A stretch of 27,653 nucleotides of DNA from an uncultured Acetatifactor sp. (GCA_910586515.1 CAJUGL010000045.1:1-27653), one strand, 5' to 3'. Positions 1 to 7,935 are shown, counted from the first letter of the stretch. Made by a program: numbers and translations. Notes: generated from the letters alone by a model not told the origin.

Positions 1-13
1 TATAACAAAAAAT

Positions 14-33
14 ATCCCGTATTTATGCGGGAT
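14..33. terminator. Hairpin, possible terminator
   Basis: A short inverted repeat: ATCCCG pairs with CGGGAT across an 8-base loop that can close a further two pairs. On the minus strand it is followed by a run of T (ATTTTTTG), which is terminator-like; on the plus strand the following bases are not T-rich. It may end a transcript at the left edge of the window, perhaps bidirectionally. Low certainty because its source gene lies outside the window. Confidence 0.3.
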
Positions 34-86
34 TCTGGCGTTTCGCAATCGCCTATTAAAATACATGAGTGTAAGGAGCTGTTGAG

Positions 87-746
87 ATGAAAGCGGTTGT
101 ATTTGACATGGACGGCGTTTTGTTTGACACCGAGATGGTGTGTATGAAGAGCTGGATGGCGGTGGCAGAGGCGAACGGACTGCCCGGGATGGAGGACGTT
201 TTTCCGGAGTGCATCGGATTGAATGCCAATGACAGCAGAACGGTTGTTCTGAATGCATACGGGGAGGATTTCGACTATCCGGCTTTTCGGCAGCAGACGG
301 CGGAATGGTTTCAGGCCTATATCCGGAAAAACGGTCTGCCGGTAAAGCCGGGGGCAGAGGAGCTTCTGAACTGGCTTTGGCAGGAAAAATACGCTGTGGG
401 TCTGGCCTCTTCCACCAAAAGAGAAACCGTACTGGGCCATCTGGAGCAGGCAGGCCTTCGGGAAAGATTTTCCGCGGTGGTTACCGGAGACATGGTAGAA
501 CATTCCAAACCCTGCCCGGATATTTATCTGATGGCCTGCGGAGAGCTGGGCGTTAAGCCGGAGCAGGCCTATGCCGTTGAGGACTCCCCCAACGGCATTC
601 GCGCTGCTTACGGGGCGGGAATGCGGCCGATTATGGTGCCTGACATGATCGCGCCGGATGAGGAGATGCGGAGACTGAGCTTTTTGATCAGGAAAGACTT
701 ACGGGAAGTTCTGATTTATCTGCGGCAGGAAAAGGAGAAGGGCTGA
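87..746 (+). CDS. HAD-superfamily phosphatase (beta-phosphoglucomutase-like)
   Basis: A 219-residue soluble haloacid-dehalogenase-type hydrolase, probably acting on a small phosphorylated metabolite. HAD motif I is DMDGVLFDT at residues 7-15, with nucleophile D7 and general acid/base D9. Motif II is the SST around residues 111-113, the motif III lysine is in HSKPCPDIY, and motif IV is VEDSPNGI. A helical cap between motifs I and II places it in the subfamily I group with beta-phosphoglucomutase and phosphoglycolate phosphatase; the real substrate cannot be read from sequence. The ATG at 87 has an AAGGAG site at 72-77. Its stop codon directly abuts the rsmA start, so the two are probably cotranscribed. 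Confidence 0.9.
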   Translation: MKAVVFDMDGVLFDTEMVCMKSWMAVAEANGLPGMEDVFPECIGLNANDSRTVVLNAYGEDFDYPAFRQQTAEWFQAYIRKNGLPVKPGAEELLNWLWQEKYAVGLASSTKRETVLGHLEQAGLRERFSAVVTGDMVEHSKPCPDIYLMACGELGVKPEQAYAVEDSPNGIRAAYGAGMRPIMVPDMIAPDEEMRRLSFLIRKDLREVLIYLRQEKEKG

Positions 747-1598
747 ATGGCGAATCTGGGAATTCCACAAAACACAATTGAGGTGCTGCAAAGACATCAT
801 TTTAACTTTCAGAAAAAATACGGTCAGAATTTTCTGATCGATACGAGAGTGCTGGATAAAATCATCAGAGCGGCGGAGATTACAGAGGAGGACTGCGTCC
901 TGGAGATCGGCCCGGGTATCGGAACCATGACCCAGTGTCTGGCGGAAAGGGCAGGGGAAGTGGTAGCGGTAGAGATCGACAGGAATCTGATTCCCATTCT
1001 GGAGGAGACTCTTGCGGACTATCGGAATGTGACGGTTATCCATGGGGATATTTTGAAAATAGAGGTGAGAGAATTGGTCCGGGAGCGGGGAGACAGGCCC
1101 CTGAAAGTGGTGGCGAATCTTCCTTATTACATAACCACGCCCATCATTATGGGGCTGTTTGAGGGACATGTGCCGCTGAAAAGCATTACGGTGATGGTGC
1201 AGAAAGAAGTGGCCGCGCGTATGCAGGCATCTCCGGGCACAAAAGATTACGGAGCCCTCTCCCTGGCTGTGCAGTATTACGCGAAGCCGGAGATTGTGGC
1301 GAATGTGCCGCCCAATTGCTTTATCCCAAGACCGGGAGTAGGGAGCGCGGTTATCCGTCTTGATAAATATGAAAAACCGCCTGTCGAGGTGAAGGACGAA
1401 GAAAAGCTGTTTGCCGTCATCCGCGCCTCCTTCAATCAGCGCCGCAAAACGCTGGCCAACAGTCTGGAGAATGAACCCAGGCTGTCGATTTCCAAAAAGC
1501 GCACGGCGGAAATACTGGAAAGCATGGGACTGCCGCCCGCCGTCAGGGGAGAGGCGCTGACGCTGGAGCAGTTTGCCGCATTCAGCAGCTTGCTTTAA
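747..1598 (+). CDS. rsmA: 16S rRNA (adenine1518-N6/adenine1519-N6)-dimethyltransferase RsmA/KsgA
   Basis: A 283-residue SAM-dependent methyltransferase that dimethylates two adjacent adenines in the 3'-terminal hairpin of 16S rRNA late in small-subunit assembly. Its loss causes kasugamycin resistance in other bacteria. The N-terminal KKYGQNFL lead, the SAM-binding loop EIGPGIGT (GPGIGT at residues 55-60) and the catalytic NLPYY motif at 124-128 are all present. The C-terminal helical domain contains FNQRRKTL, a hallmark of the family. Length is normal. The ATG follows the HAD stop codon with no gap, and the end of the HAD gene (AAAAGGAGAAGG) supplies the ribosome site. Very secure. Confidence 0.97.
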   Translation: MANLGIPQNTIEVLQRHHFNFQKKYGQNFLIDTRVLDKIIRAAEITEEDCVLEIGPGIGTMTQCLAERAGEVVAVEIDRNLIPILEETLADYRNVTVIHGDILKIEVRELVRERGDRPLKVVANLPYYITTPIIMGLFEGHVPLKSITVMVQKEVAARMQASPGTKDYGALSLAVQYYAKPEIVANVPPNCFIPRPGVGSAVIRLDKYEKPPVEVKDEEKLFAVIRASFNQRRKTLANSLENEPRLSISKKRTAEILESMGLPPAVRGEALTLEQFAAFSSLL

Positions 1599-1612
1599 AT
1601 AAGCAAGTCTGA

Positions 1613-1801
1613 AAAAGACAAATAGATGAAGCATTTCAGTTTGTCTTGCGAGACATTCACTTGGAGGCTGTGTTTGTGGGAATTTACCGGCAGGATATTT
1701 ATGAAATTCCACCGGATGCTATTCGTGAGTTGATTATCAATGCGATGATACATCGTAGCTATCTGGATCATGGTACGATACACTTTCCGTTGTCAGTTTA
1801 A
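1613..1801 (+). pseudogene. Remnant of AAA-4 / HATPase_c_4 ATP-binding regulator
   Basis: In frame with the TAA at 1799-1801, about 60 codons encode a fragment including GIYRQDIYEIPPDAIREL and INAMIHRSYLDHG. This matches the junction region of AlbA_2/'divergent AAA-4' ATP-binding proteins, whose C-terminal HATPase-like part typically reads YEIPPEAIREAxVNAxxHRDY. No start codon with a ribosome site precedes it, a TGA lies in frame at 1610-1612, and the reading frame ends soon after the motif where the family continues for well over 100 residues. It is therefore an internal scrap of a gene. Such genes are common in mobile and defence regions. Confidence 0.7.
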
Positions 1802-1940
1802 TCTGAAATCTCTGAAATACAGCAATACTGCTGCTTATTATTTGGTCATTGCAGACGAACAGGGATTGCAGATGCCGCAGCGTGAGCCATTCCAGATTGA
1901 CATCGCTTTTGCGGTGGATGAGTTTGATTTCTTTAGCTAA
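1800..1940 (+). pseudogene. Unidentified C-terminal gene fragment
   Basis: An open stretch of 46 codons ends at the TAA at 1938-1940. It contains YYLVIADEQGLQMP and IDIAFAVDEFDFFS. It reads like the genuine C-terminus of a larger protein, but has no start codon or ribosome site of its own. I do not recognise it with confidence. It sits directly before a BrxL-like N-terminal fragment, and in BREX loci pglZ commonly precedes brxL. A PglZ C-terminus is therefore a possible reading, but this rests on order and not on a motif I can verify. Confidence 0.4.
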
Positions 1941-1953
1941 GTACCGTAGGAGG

Positions 1954-2092
1954 ATGAGCATTTACAGAGGGTGAAAGCACCCGTGAAGAAATAAAGAACA
2001 AGCTCCGCCAGAACTTTGACGGTAAGATTGTTCGGAAAGAGACTACATGGCATCGCAGACTTTTTGTTACGTTTGAAAAATTGGGTAAATAA
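1954..2092 (+). pseudogene. Frameshifted remnant resembling the BrxL N-terminus
   Basis: A good ribosome site (GTAGGAGG) precedes ATG 1954, but that frame stops at 1972-1974 after seven codons. From 1970 another frame runs to the TAA at 2090-2092 and encodes EEIKNKLRQNFDGKIVRKE. The FDGKIVRK(D/E) element about 20-30 residues from the start is characteristic of BrxL, the Lon-related AAA protein of BREX phage-defence loci. After it the sequence no longer follows BrxL and terminates, so at most about 35 residues remain of a roughly 670-residue protein. Assignment is moderate because the match is short. Confidence 0.4.
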
Positions 2093-2128
2093 AAGGTATG
2101 GGGAACGATAGACTTTGACATTTTCTTT

Positions 2129-2158
2129 TTGACATATGTGTGGTGGTTATGTTACACT
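2129..2158 (+). promoter_or_regulatory. Sigma-A-type promoter for the TPR/AAA-glgB operon
   Basis: TTGACA at 2129-2134 and TACACT at 2153-2158 are separated by 18 bases, within the AT-rich stretch after the pseudogene fragments. A TATAAT at 2163-2168 could be an alternative -10 element. A second TTGACA at 2115-2120 lies just upstream. The start of transcription would fall near 2165, giving a leader of about 60 bases before the TTG start at 2228. Confidence 0.5.
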
Positions 2159-2180
2159 GAAATATAATATTGTACGCTGT

Positions 2181-2203
2181 GGCGATCGGAGAGGCTGGTC
2201 GCC
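2181..2203 (+). promoter_or_regulatory. Leader stem-loop with an SD-like GGA loop
   Basis: GGCGATC (2181-2187) can pair with GGTCGCC (2197-2203) through seven base pairs, one of them G-U. The nine-base loop is GGAGAGGCT. It lies between the promoter and the true ribosome site (GGGAG, 2213-2217) of the 2228 gene. A GGA triplet in a hairpin loop close to a second SD is the arrangement bound by CsrA in other bacteria. That role is only a hypothesis here. Confidence 0.35.
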
Positions 2204-2227
2204 GTCGAAGTTGGGAGCGGGGATACC

Positions 2228-5200
2228 TTGGATAAATATGAATATAAAGTAAGAGCGGATGAAATCAAAACGCTGATAGCGGAGGGAGATTACGTCCAGG
2301 CTGCGGAGATAGCGGATACCATTGACTGGAGAAGAGTAAAAAGTGTCATGATGCTCTGCACGGTCAGCGATTTATATAAAATCAACAGGCGTTATGAGGA
2401 CGCGAAAAATATGCTGTTGCTTGCCCATGACCGAAGGCCGGGCGGCAGGACTATATGCTATTCTCTCTGTGAACTCTGTATTAAAACGGAAGAATTTGTT
2501 CAGGCAATTAATTATTATAAGGAATTTGTACAGGCGGCACCAAAGGATCCGGGCCGCTATATTCTGCAGTACAAGCTTTATGAGGCCCAGGAGGTGGGGC
2601 TGGAGGAGCGTATCGGTGTCCTGGAGGAACTGAAGAAAAGGGATTACAGGGAAAAGTGGGCGTATGAGCTGGCATACCTGTATCACCGGATGGGATTGGC
2701 GACTCGCTGTGTGGAAGAATGCGATGAAATGATTCTGTGGTTTGGCGACGGCAAGTATGTGATAAAGGCAATGGAGCTGAAGATGCTTCATGAGCCCTTG
2801 ACCGAGAGCCAGCAGGATGTCTATGACCGCCGTTTTGAGCCGGAAGTTTCGGAGGAGCTCTATGAGGGGGAATACGGCGGGCAGCAGGAGGATGAACTGC
2901 AGAGCGATAATGAACAGTGGGGAGAATGGGCACAGGGAGAAGAACAGTATGCCCCCTCGGGAGAAGAGGACTCTTCCCAGGGAGATCCGGAAGAGATGGA
3001 CATCCAGGTCAAGACCATGGATGTGGGAAAATATAATACCATAAATCTGCAGGAAGAACTTGCGGCGGGTCTGCAGGAAGTGCTGGGCGCGGAGGATGGT
3101 TCGGAAGCATTCTCCGGATTCGAACAGGAGTACGGAGAGGCGCAGGCAGGACCGGAACCCTGGCAGGCAGAGGAATATCAGGAGTCTTCCGAGGAGATGG
3201 AGGGGACGGAAGTCTTCTTCGGGGAAACGGGCGAGATGACGAATATGTTCCCGGAAGAGCAGGAGGCTCTGGCTTACGCAGGGGAAATGAACCGGCGGGA
3301 AACGGCTGGGGAGGAGATGGGCGCGCAGGAGAGCGCCGACGTGCAGGACAGCTTTCCGCAGGAGGCAGATTCGGCTGTACAGAATGATTCCGGTGGGGAA
3401 GAATCCCTGCAGCAGGAATACAGCCGGGAGCGGGAGGAGGAAGAGGAGGGCATTTATGCCTCCCGGGAAAAGGCGGATTCTCCGGAATCAGAGAGTGAGA
3501 CTGACCTTTCCGCTGCGGAGGAGGTCCGGGAGACGGATGTGCCGGCGCCCGACGAGACTGCAAGACAGGTCATGCAGGAGATGCGCACAGGCGCGGCATC
3601 CGCGGCGGGGACCCAGCCTCCCAGAGAATTGGCGGAGGTGCTTTCTCAGGAAGCGGACGGCCAGATCAGTCTGGTGCTGCCGGAGAATGCGGCCGTTGAA
3701 CGGCAGATTACCGGCCAGATGAACATCGAGGACATACTGGCGGAATGGGAGCGGATGAAGAAGGAGAATGAGGAGAAATACAGGGAGGAAGTGCGCAGAC
3801 ATGTGCAGCGCCACACAGGCCCTATGTTTACCGAATTCGAAGCCGCTGTCAGGGACGGATTGCTGGAGCAGCTGGAGCAGAGCAGTCGCAGTAAGCACGC
3901 AGAGGAGAGAACTGCTGTCAGGGAGAAAACTCTGCATGGTGAGCCGGAAGGAGGAGCCGTTGGATTCCCCGGCGCAGAGGAGAAGACAGAGCCGGAATTT
4001 GTAAGGGAAGTAGCCGCTGAACAGCGGGAAGGAGAGGAAACCGGAGAGCCTGTTGAACTGTACGGCGGGGAAGCGGAAAACGGAAAAGCCGGGTACATAA
4101 GTGAAGAAGGCGGAGAGCCGTATGGCGCAGAGGCCGGATACGCGGTTGAAGAATTTGTTGAATTGTACGAGGCAGAGGAAGAACCTGTAGAGGCCGAATA
4201 TCCAGACGAAGAATACGCGGAGTTGTATGAGGCGGAAGGAGAACCAGCAGAGGCTGAATATGCAGAACCGTACGCAGAGCAGTATGATGCAGAAGGAGAA
4301 CCCGTAGAGGCCGAGTACGAATACTCAGGCGAAGAGTACGCGGAGCAGTATGATACAGAAGGGGAACCCATAGAGGCCGGATATGCAGACGAAGAGTACG
4401 CAGAGCAGTATGATGCAGAAGGGGAACCCATAGAGGCTGAATATACAGGCGAAGAATACGCGGAGCAGTATGATACAGAGGGAGACCCCATAGGGGCCGA
4501 ATACGAATACTTAGGCGAAGAATATACAGAACAGTATGAGGCAGAGGGAGAACCGGCAGAGGCCCAATATGCAGACGGGGAATCCGCAGAAGTCGGATAC
4601 ATCACTCAGGGAACCGGTGAGGACGGGGATATAACCTGGACATATATGGATGACGGGGATTCCGAGCCGTATGCGGAAACCGCGTCAGTGGGAAATGCGG
4701 AAGATGTGCCCGAGGAACTGTTTTACGGAGAAGAAGAGTCGGGAGCATATCAGGAGCCAATCCCGGAGGCGGAGGATGTTTCCGAAGGAAAAGAGAAAAA
4801 GAAGACCGGAAAACTGAAGGCTGCAGCGAAAAAACGAAATAAAAAGGCCGAAATTAAGGATAACGAGACGGCAGGAGAACCGGAATCCGCTGACGGAACG
4901 GACAGTTTGGCGGCGGACGAAGGATTGGCCCGGGATGACAGACAGGCCCTGGCGGAAAAGGATGAAATTGACGACATTAGCGATATCATAGAAGCCATTG
5001 AGGAGGCGGCCGAGGCAGAAAAGAGACAGGGAGGAGCAACCACGGCAAAAATGCCCAGGAAGGCAGGCTCTCAGACGGAGCGTGAGACGGCAAAAGTCAG
5101 GGCGCTGACCCGTGAGGAAAAGGAGTTGTTTGCGCCTTTCCTGCAGAGCCGCCAGACCAGGGAGCAGCTGGTGAAGGCCATCGACGGCATCAGCATGGCA

Positions 5201-5845
5201 GCATACACAGGGAATGTGGTGATCACCGGGGAGGAAGGCATGGATACGCTGACCCTGGCGAAAAATATAGTCCGCGAGGTGAGCATGACGGACAGAAATT
5301 TTTCGGGCAAGGCAGCCAAGATAACCGGCCGGGGGCTGAACCAGAAAAAGGTGAAGGAGACATTGGAGCAGCTCAACAACGGCGCCCTGATTATCCAGAA
5401 GGCATCAGGAATGAGTATGGAGACTGCGACGGCGCTTCACAGGGCGCTGCAACAGGAGAAGTTCGGAATTATTGTCATTTTGGAGGACACGAAGAAGGCC
5501 ATCAAGAAGCTGTTTTTGGGTACTCCGGAACTGTACGGCGATTTCACCTCGCGTCTGGATCTGGAAGCGCTGAGCAACGATATCCTGGTATCTTTCGGCA
5601 AGCGGTATGCCAGGGAAAAGGAGTATGCAATTGACGAACTCGGCGTGTTGGCTCTGCATACCAGAATCGAGGAATGTCAGACAATAGATCATGTGGTGAC
5701 GGTAATAGAGGTAAAGCAGATTGTGGACCAGGCAATCAGTCATGCCAACAGAAAGACTTTCGGGCATTTTCTGGACATACTTTTTGCCAGACGATATGAC
5801 GACGAAGACATGATTATATTAACAGAAAAAGATTTTGTTGCATGA
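2228..5845 (+). CDS. Large TPR / acidic-repeat / degenerate AAA-domain protein
   Basis: A 1205-residue cytoplasmic protein I cannot name. Residues 1 to about 190 are helical TPR-like repeats (for example YVQAAEIADTIDWRR, RRYEDAKNMLLLAHDRRP). Residues about 200-640 are strongly acidic and low-complexity. Residues 641-784 hold seven copies of a 19-22 residue EEYAEQYDAEGEP-type repeat. A lysine-rich segment follows near 855-880. From about 955 to the end is an AAA-like fold. Its P-loop position (G1001-E-E-G-M-D-T-L) lacks the Gly-Lys-Thr/Ser signature. Its expected Walker B (ALIIQKA) lacks acidic residues, while FTSRLD and the lid-like C-terminus resemble CbxX/SpoVK-type ATPases. The TTG start is chosen because GGGAG lies 10 bases upstream and the frame has no nearby ATG. 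Its stop lies 14 bases before the preferred glgB start, so the two are likely cotranscribed and coupled. Confidence 0.8.
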   Translation: MDKYEYKVRADEIKTLIAEGDYVQAAEIADTIDWRRVKSVMMLCTVSDLYKINRRYEDAKNMLLLAHDRRPGGRTICYSLCELCIKTEEFVQAINYYKEFVQAAPKDPGRYILQYKLYEAQEVGLEERIGVLEELKKRDYREKWAYELAYLYHRMGLATRCVEECDEMILWFGDGKYVIKAMELKMLHEPLTESQQDVYDRRFEPEVSEELYEGEYGGQQEDELQSDNEQWGEWAQGEEQYAPSGEEDSSQGDPEEMDIQVKTMDVGKYNTINLQEELAAGLQEVLGAEDGSEAFSGFEQEYGEAQAGPEPWQAEEYQESSEEMEGTEVFFGETGEMTNMFPEEQEALAYAGEMNRRETAGEEMGAQESADVQDSFPQEADSAVQNDSGGEESLQQEYSREREEEEEGIYASREKADSPESESETDLSAAEEVRETDVPAPDETARQVMQEMRTGAASAAGTQPPRELAEVLSQEADGQISLVLPENAAVERQITGQMNIEDILAEWERMKKENEEKYREEVRRHVQRHTGPMFTEFEAAVRDGLLEQLEQSSRSKHAEERTAVREKTLHGEPEGGAVGFPGAEEKTEPEFVREVAAEQREGEETGEPVELYGGEAENGKAGYISEEGGEPYGAEAGYAVEEFVELYEAEEEPVEAEYPDEEYAELYEAEGEPAEAEYAEPYAEQYDAEGEPVEAEYEYSGEEYAEQYDTEGEPIEAGYADEEYAEQYDAEGEPIEAEYTGEEYAEQYDTEGDPIGAEYEYLGEEYTEQYEAEGEPAEAQYADGESAEVGYITQGTGEDGDITWTYMDDGDSEPYAETASVGNAEDVPEELFYGEEESGAYQEPIPEAEDVSEGKEKKKTGKLKAAAKKRNKKAEIKDNETAGEPESADGTDSLAADEGLARDDRQALAEKDEIDDISDIIEAIEEAAEAEKRQGGATTAKMPRKAGSQTERETAKVRALTREEKELFAPFLQSRQTREQLVKAIDGISMAAYTGNVVITGEEGMDTLTLAKNIVREVSMTDRNFSGKAAKITGRGLNQKKVKETLEQLNNGALIIQKASGMSMETATALHRALQQEKFGIIVILEDTKKAIKKLFLGTPELYGDFTSRLDLEALSNDILVSFGKRYAREKEYAIDELGVLALHTRIEECQTIDHVVTVIEVKQIVDQAISHANRKTFGHFLDILFARRYDDEDMIILTEKDFVA
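4148..4579 (+). repeat. Seven-copy in-frame tandem repeat (about 60 bp units)
   Basis: Seven imperfect copies of a unit of 57-66 bases lie head to tail inside the 2228-5845 gene. Each encodes variants of EEYAEQYDAEGEPIEAEY followed by a short spacer (YAD, YTG, YSG and similar). Copies 3 to 6 are the most alike, suggesting recent duplication. Unit lengths are multiples of three, so copy-number change would not break the frame. The product is highly acidic and rich in Glu and Tyr. Confidence 0.85.
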
Positions 5846-5859
5846 AAGGCGGTAGAGAC

Positions 5860-7773
5860 ATGGCAGAAAAGGCGGAAAAGGTATTTATTTCGGAGGCTGA
5901 TCAGTATCTTTTTTCCCAGGCGACACATTATGACATCTACAAGAAGCTGGGAGCTCATGTGTCCAGAGAGAAGGGGAAGGACGGCATCTATTTCGGCGTG
6001 TGGGCGCCGAATGCGGAGCAGGTGCATGTAGTGGGCAGTTTTAACGATTGGAATGAGACTGCGCATCCCATGGAAAGACTGGGTCCTGTGGGCGTCTGGG
6101 GCCTGTTTATTCCCGGAGTGGGAACAGGGGAAATGTATAAATTCCTGATCACGGCCAGGGACGGCAGGAAGCTTTACAAGGCGGATCCTTTTGCGAACCA
6201 TGCGGAGTACAGACCGGGAACGGCCTCCATCATTACGGATCTGAACGGCTTCTCCTGGGGAGACGCGAAATGGATGGAGGAGCGGGAAGAGAAGGATGTG
6301 CAGAAGCAGCCCATGGCTATTTACGAATGCCATATAGGATCCTTTATGAAGCATCCGGACGGGACGGAAGGGTTTTACAATTACCGGGAGTTTGCGGACA
6401 GGATAGCGGAATACCTTAAGGAGATGAAGTATACGCATGTGGAACTGATGGGCGTGCTGGAGCATCCGTTTGACGGCTCCTGGGGCTATCAGGTGACAGG
6501 CTATTATGCGCCTACTTCCCGGTACGGCGAACCAAAGGACTTTATGTACCTGGTGGATAAGCTGCACAGAATGGGGGTGGGGGTAATCCTGGACTGGGTT
6601 CCTGCACATTTTGCCACAGATGCTCACGGACTGGCGGAGTTTGACGGGCAGTGCATTTTTGAGCATCCGGATCCCCGGCTTGGTTCGCACCCTGACTGGG
6701 GAACGAAGATTTTTAACTATGCGAAACCGGAAGTAAAGAATTTCCTGATTGCAAACGTGCTTTTCTGGCTGCGGGAATTTCATATAGACGGAATCCGCGT
6801 AGACGCCGTAGCGTCTATGCTGTATCTGGATTACGGCAAAAAAGACGGGCAGTGGCTGCCGAACAAATTCGGCGGAAACGAAAATTTGGATGCCATTGAG
6901 TTTTTCAAGCATCTCAACTCCGTAGTGAGGGGAACTTACCCGGGCTTTATCACCGTTGCGGAAGAGTCTACCGCATGGCCCAATGTCTCCGGAGAGATAG
7001 GCGGAGAGTCCCTTGGATTTACCTTCAAATGGAACATGGGGTGGATGCATGACTTCTGCGAGTACATGAAGCTGGATCCCCTTTACAGAAAGGGAAATCA
7101 TTATGCGCTTACTTTTGCCATGAGCTACAACAATGCCGAGAAGTATATTCTGCCCTTGTCCCATGACGAGGTGGTGCATTTGAAATGTTCCATGGTGAAT
7201 AAGATGCCGGGCTATCAGGTGGACAAATACGCGAATCTGCGGGCAGGTTATGCTTACATGTTCGGGCATTGCGGGAAGAAGCTGCTGTTTATGGGGCAGG
7301 ATTTCGGACAGGAGAGGGAGTGGAGCGAGGAAAGAGAGCTGGACTGGTTCCTCCTGAAAGAGAAAAATAACGCGGGGCTTCAGGCCTATGTAAAGGAATT
7401 GCTGGGGATATACAGAAAATATCCCGCGCTGTACGAGATAGACGACAGCTGGGACGGTTTTGAGTGGATGGACGCGGACGATGCCGAAAACAGCGTATAT
7501 GCCTTTGTGCGGAAATGCGCCAAGGGAACGAACAGTCTGCTGTTCGTCCTGAATATGACGCCCATTGCGCGGCCGGACTACCGGGTGCCGGTACCCACGG
7601 TGACCCGCAGGAAGAAGTATAAACTCCTCTTGAACAGTGATGAGGAGAGGTTCGGCGGCTGGGGGAATGAAGTGGCCGGGGAACTGGTTGCGGAGAAAGT
7701 TCCCTGTAAGGGCCGGGATTATTCCCTGTCCATGGATCTGCCGCCCTACGGCGCATTGGTTTTTGTATTTTAA
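5860..7773 (+). CDS. glgB: 1,4-alpha-glucan branching enzyme GlgB
   Basis: A GH13-family enzyme that makes alpha-1,6 branches in glycogen. Near residues 30-115 is an N-terminal CBM48 domain (FGVWAPNAEQVHVVGSFNDW). The (beta/alpha)8 domain contains the conserved catalytic set: GIRVDAV with nucleophile D315, AEEST with the acid/base glutamate at 368/369, and SHDEVVH with D436. GSWGYQVTGYYAPTSRYG and MGQDFGQEREW are also typical. Length (637 residues) is in the family range. The ATG at 5860 is preferred because GGCGG (about 5848-5852) lies upstream at good spacing. An in-frame ATG at 5842 overlaps the preceding stop (ATGA) but lacks a ribosome site. Cotranscribed with the TPR/AAA protein. No other glycogen gene is in the window. 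Confidence 0.95.
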   Translation: MAEKAEKVFISEADQYLFSQATHYDIYKKLGAHVSREKGKDGIYFGVWAPNAEQVHVVGSFNDWNETAHPMERLGPVGVWGLFIPGVGTGEMYKFLITARDGRKLYKADPFANHAEYRPGTASIITDLNGFSWGDAKWMEEREEKDVQKQPMAIYECHIGSFMKHPDGTEGFYNYREFADRIAEYLKEMKYTHVELMGVLEHPFDGSWGYQVTGYYAPTSRYGEPKDFMYLVDKLHRMGVGVILDWVPAHFATDAHGLAEFDGQCIFEHPDPRLGSHPDWGTKIFNYAKPEVKNFLIANVLFWLREFHIDGIRVDAVASMLYLDYGKKDGQWLPNKFGGNENLDAIEFFKHLNSVVRGTYPGFITVAEESTAWPNVSGEIGGESLGFTFKWNMGWMHDFCEYMKLDPLYRKGNHYALTFAMSYNNAEKYILPLSHDEVVHLKCSMVNKMPGYQVDKYANLRAGYAYMFGHCGKKLLFMGQDFGQEREWSEERELDWFLLKEKNNAGLQAYVKELLGIYRKYPALYEIDDSWDGFEWMDADDAENSVYAFVRKCAKGTNSLLFVLNMTPIARPDYRVPVPTVTRRKKYKLLLNSDEERFGGWGNEVAGELVAEKVPCKGRDYSLSMDLPPYGALVFVF

Positions 7774-7820
7774 AGCATGCCCGACAGGGTAAAGGTTTTT
7801 CTTCAGCAGACCGAAATAAA

Positions 7821-7857
7821 AGATGTAGGTGCAGCGGATGCGCCTGCATCTTTTTTT
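7821..7857 (+). terminator. Rho-independent terminator after glgB
   Basis: AGATGTAGGTGC pairs with GCGCCTGCATCT in a 12-bp stem with two G-U pairs and a seven-base loop, followed directly by seven T. It closes the 2228-7773 transcription unit. Confidence 0.9.
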
Positions 7858-7935
7858 CAGAATCAGACCGGCGTCTTCAAAATGAACGGAGGCGGCAGAT
7901 ACCGGGCGGCAAAGTGAAAAACAGGAGAGATTATT

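Noticed and set aside
4148..4579. Regular repeats considered as a CRISPR array
   Set aside because: Units are contiguous, in frame and coding, with no unique spacers between identical repeats.
3646..4605. Long minus-strand open frame rich in Ser/Tyr/Ala opposite the repeat region
   Set aside because: It is the antisense shadow of the tandem repeat in the 2228-5845 gene; its repetitive composition follows from the plus-strand repeat and it has no ribosome site or known motif.
7895..7902. GCAGATAC upstream of the 7936 gene as a sigma-28 -10 element
   Set aside because: One mismatch in the core and no TAAA-like -35 at the right distance.
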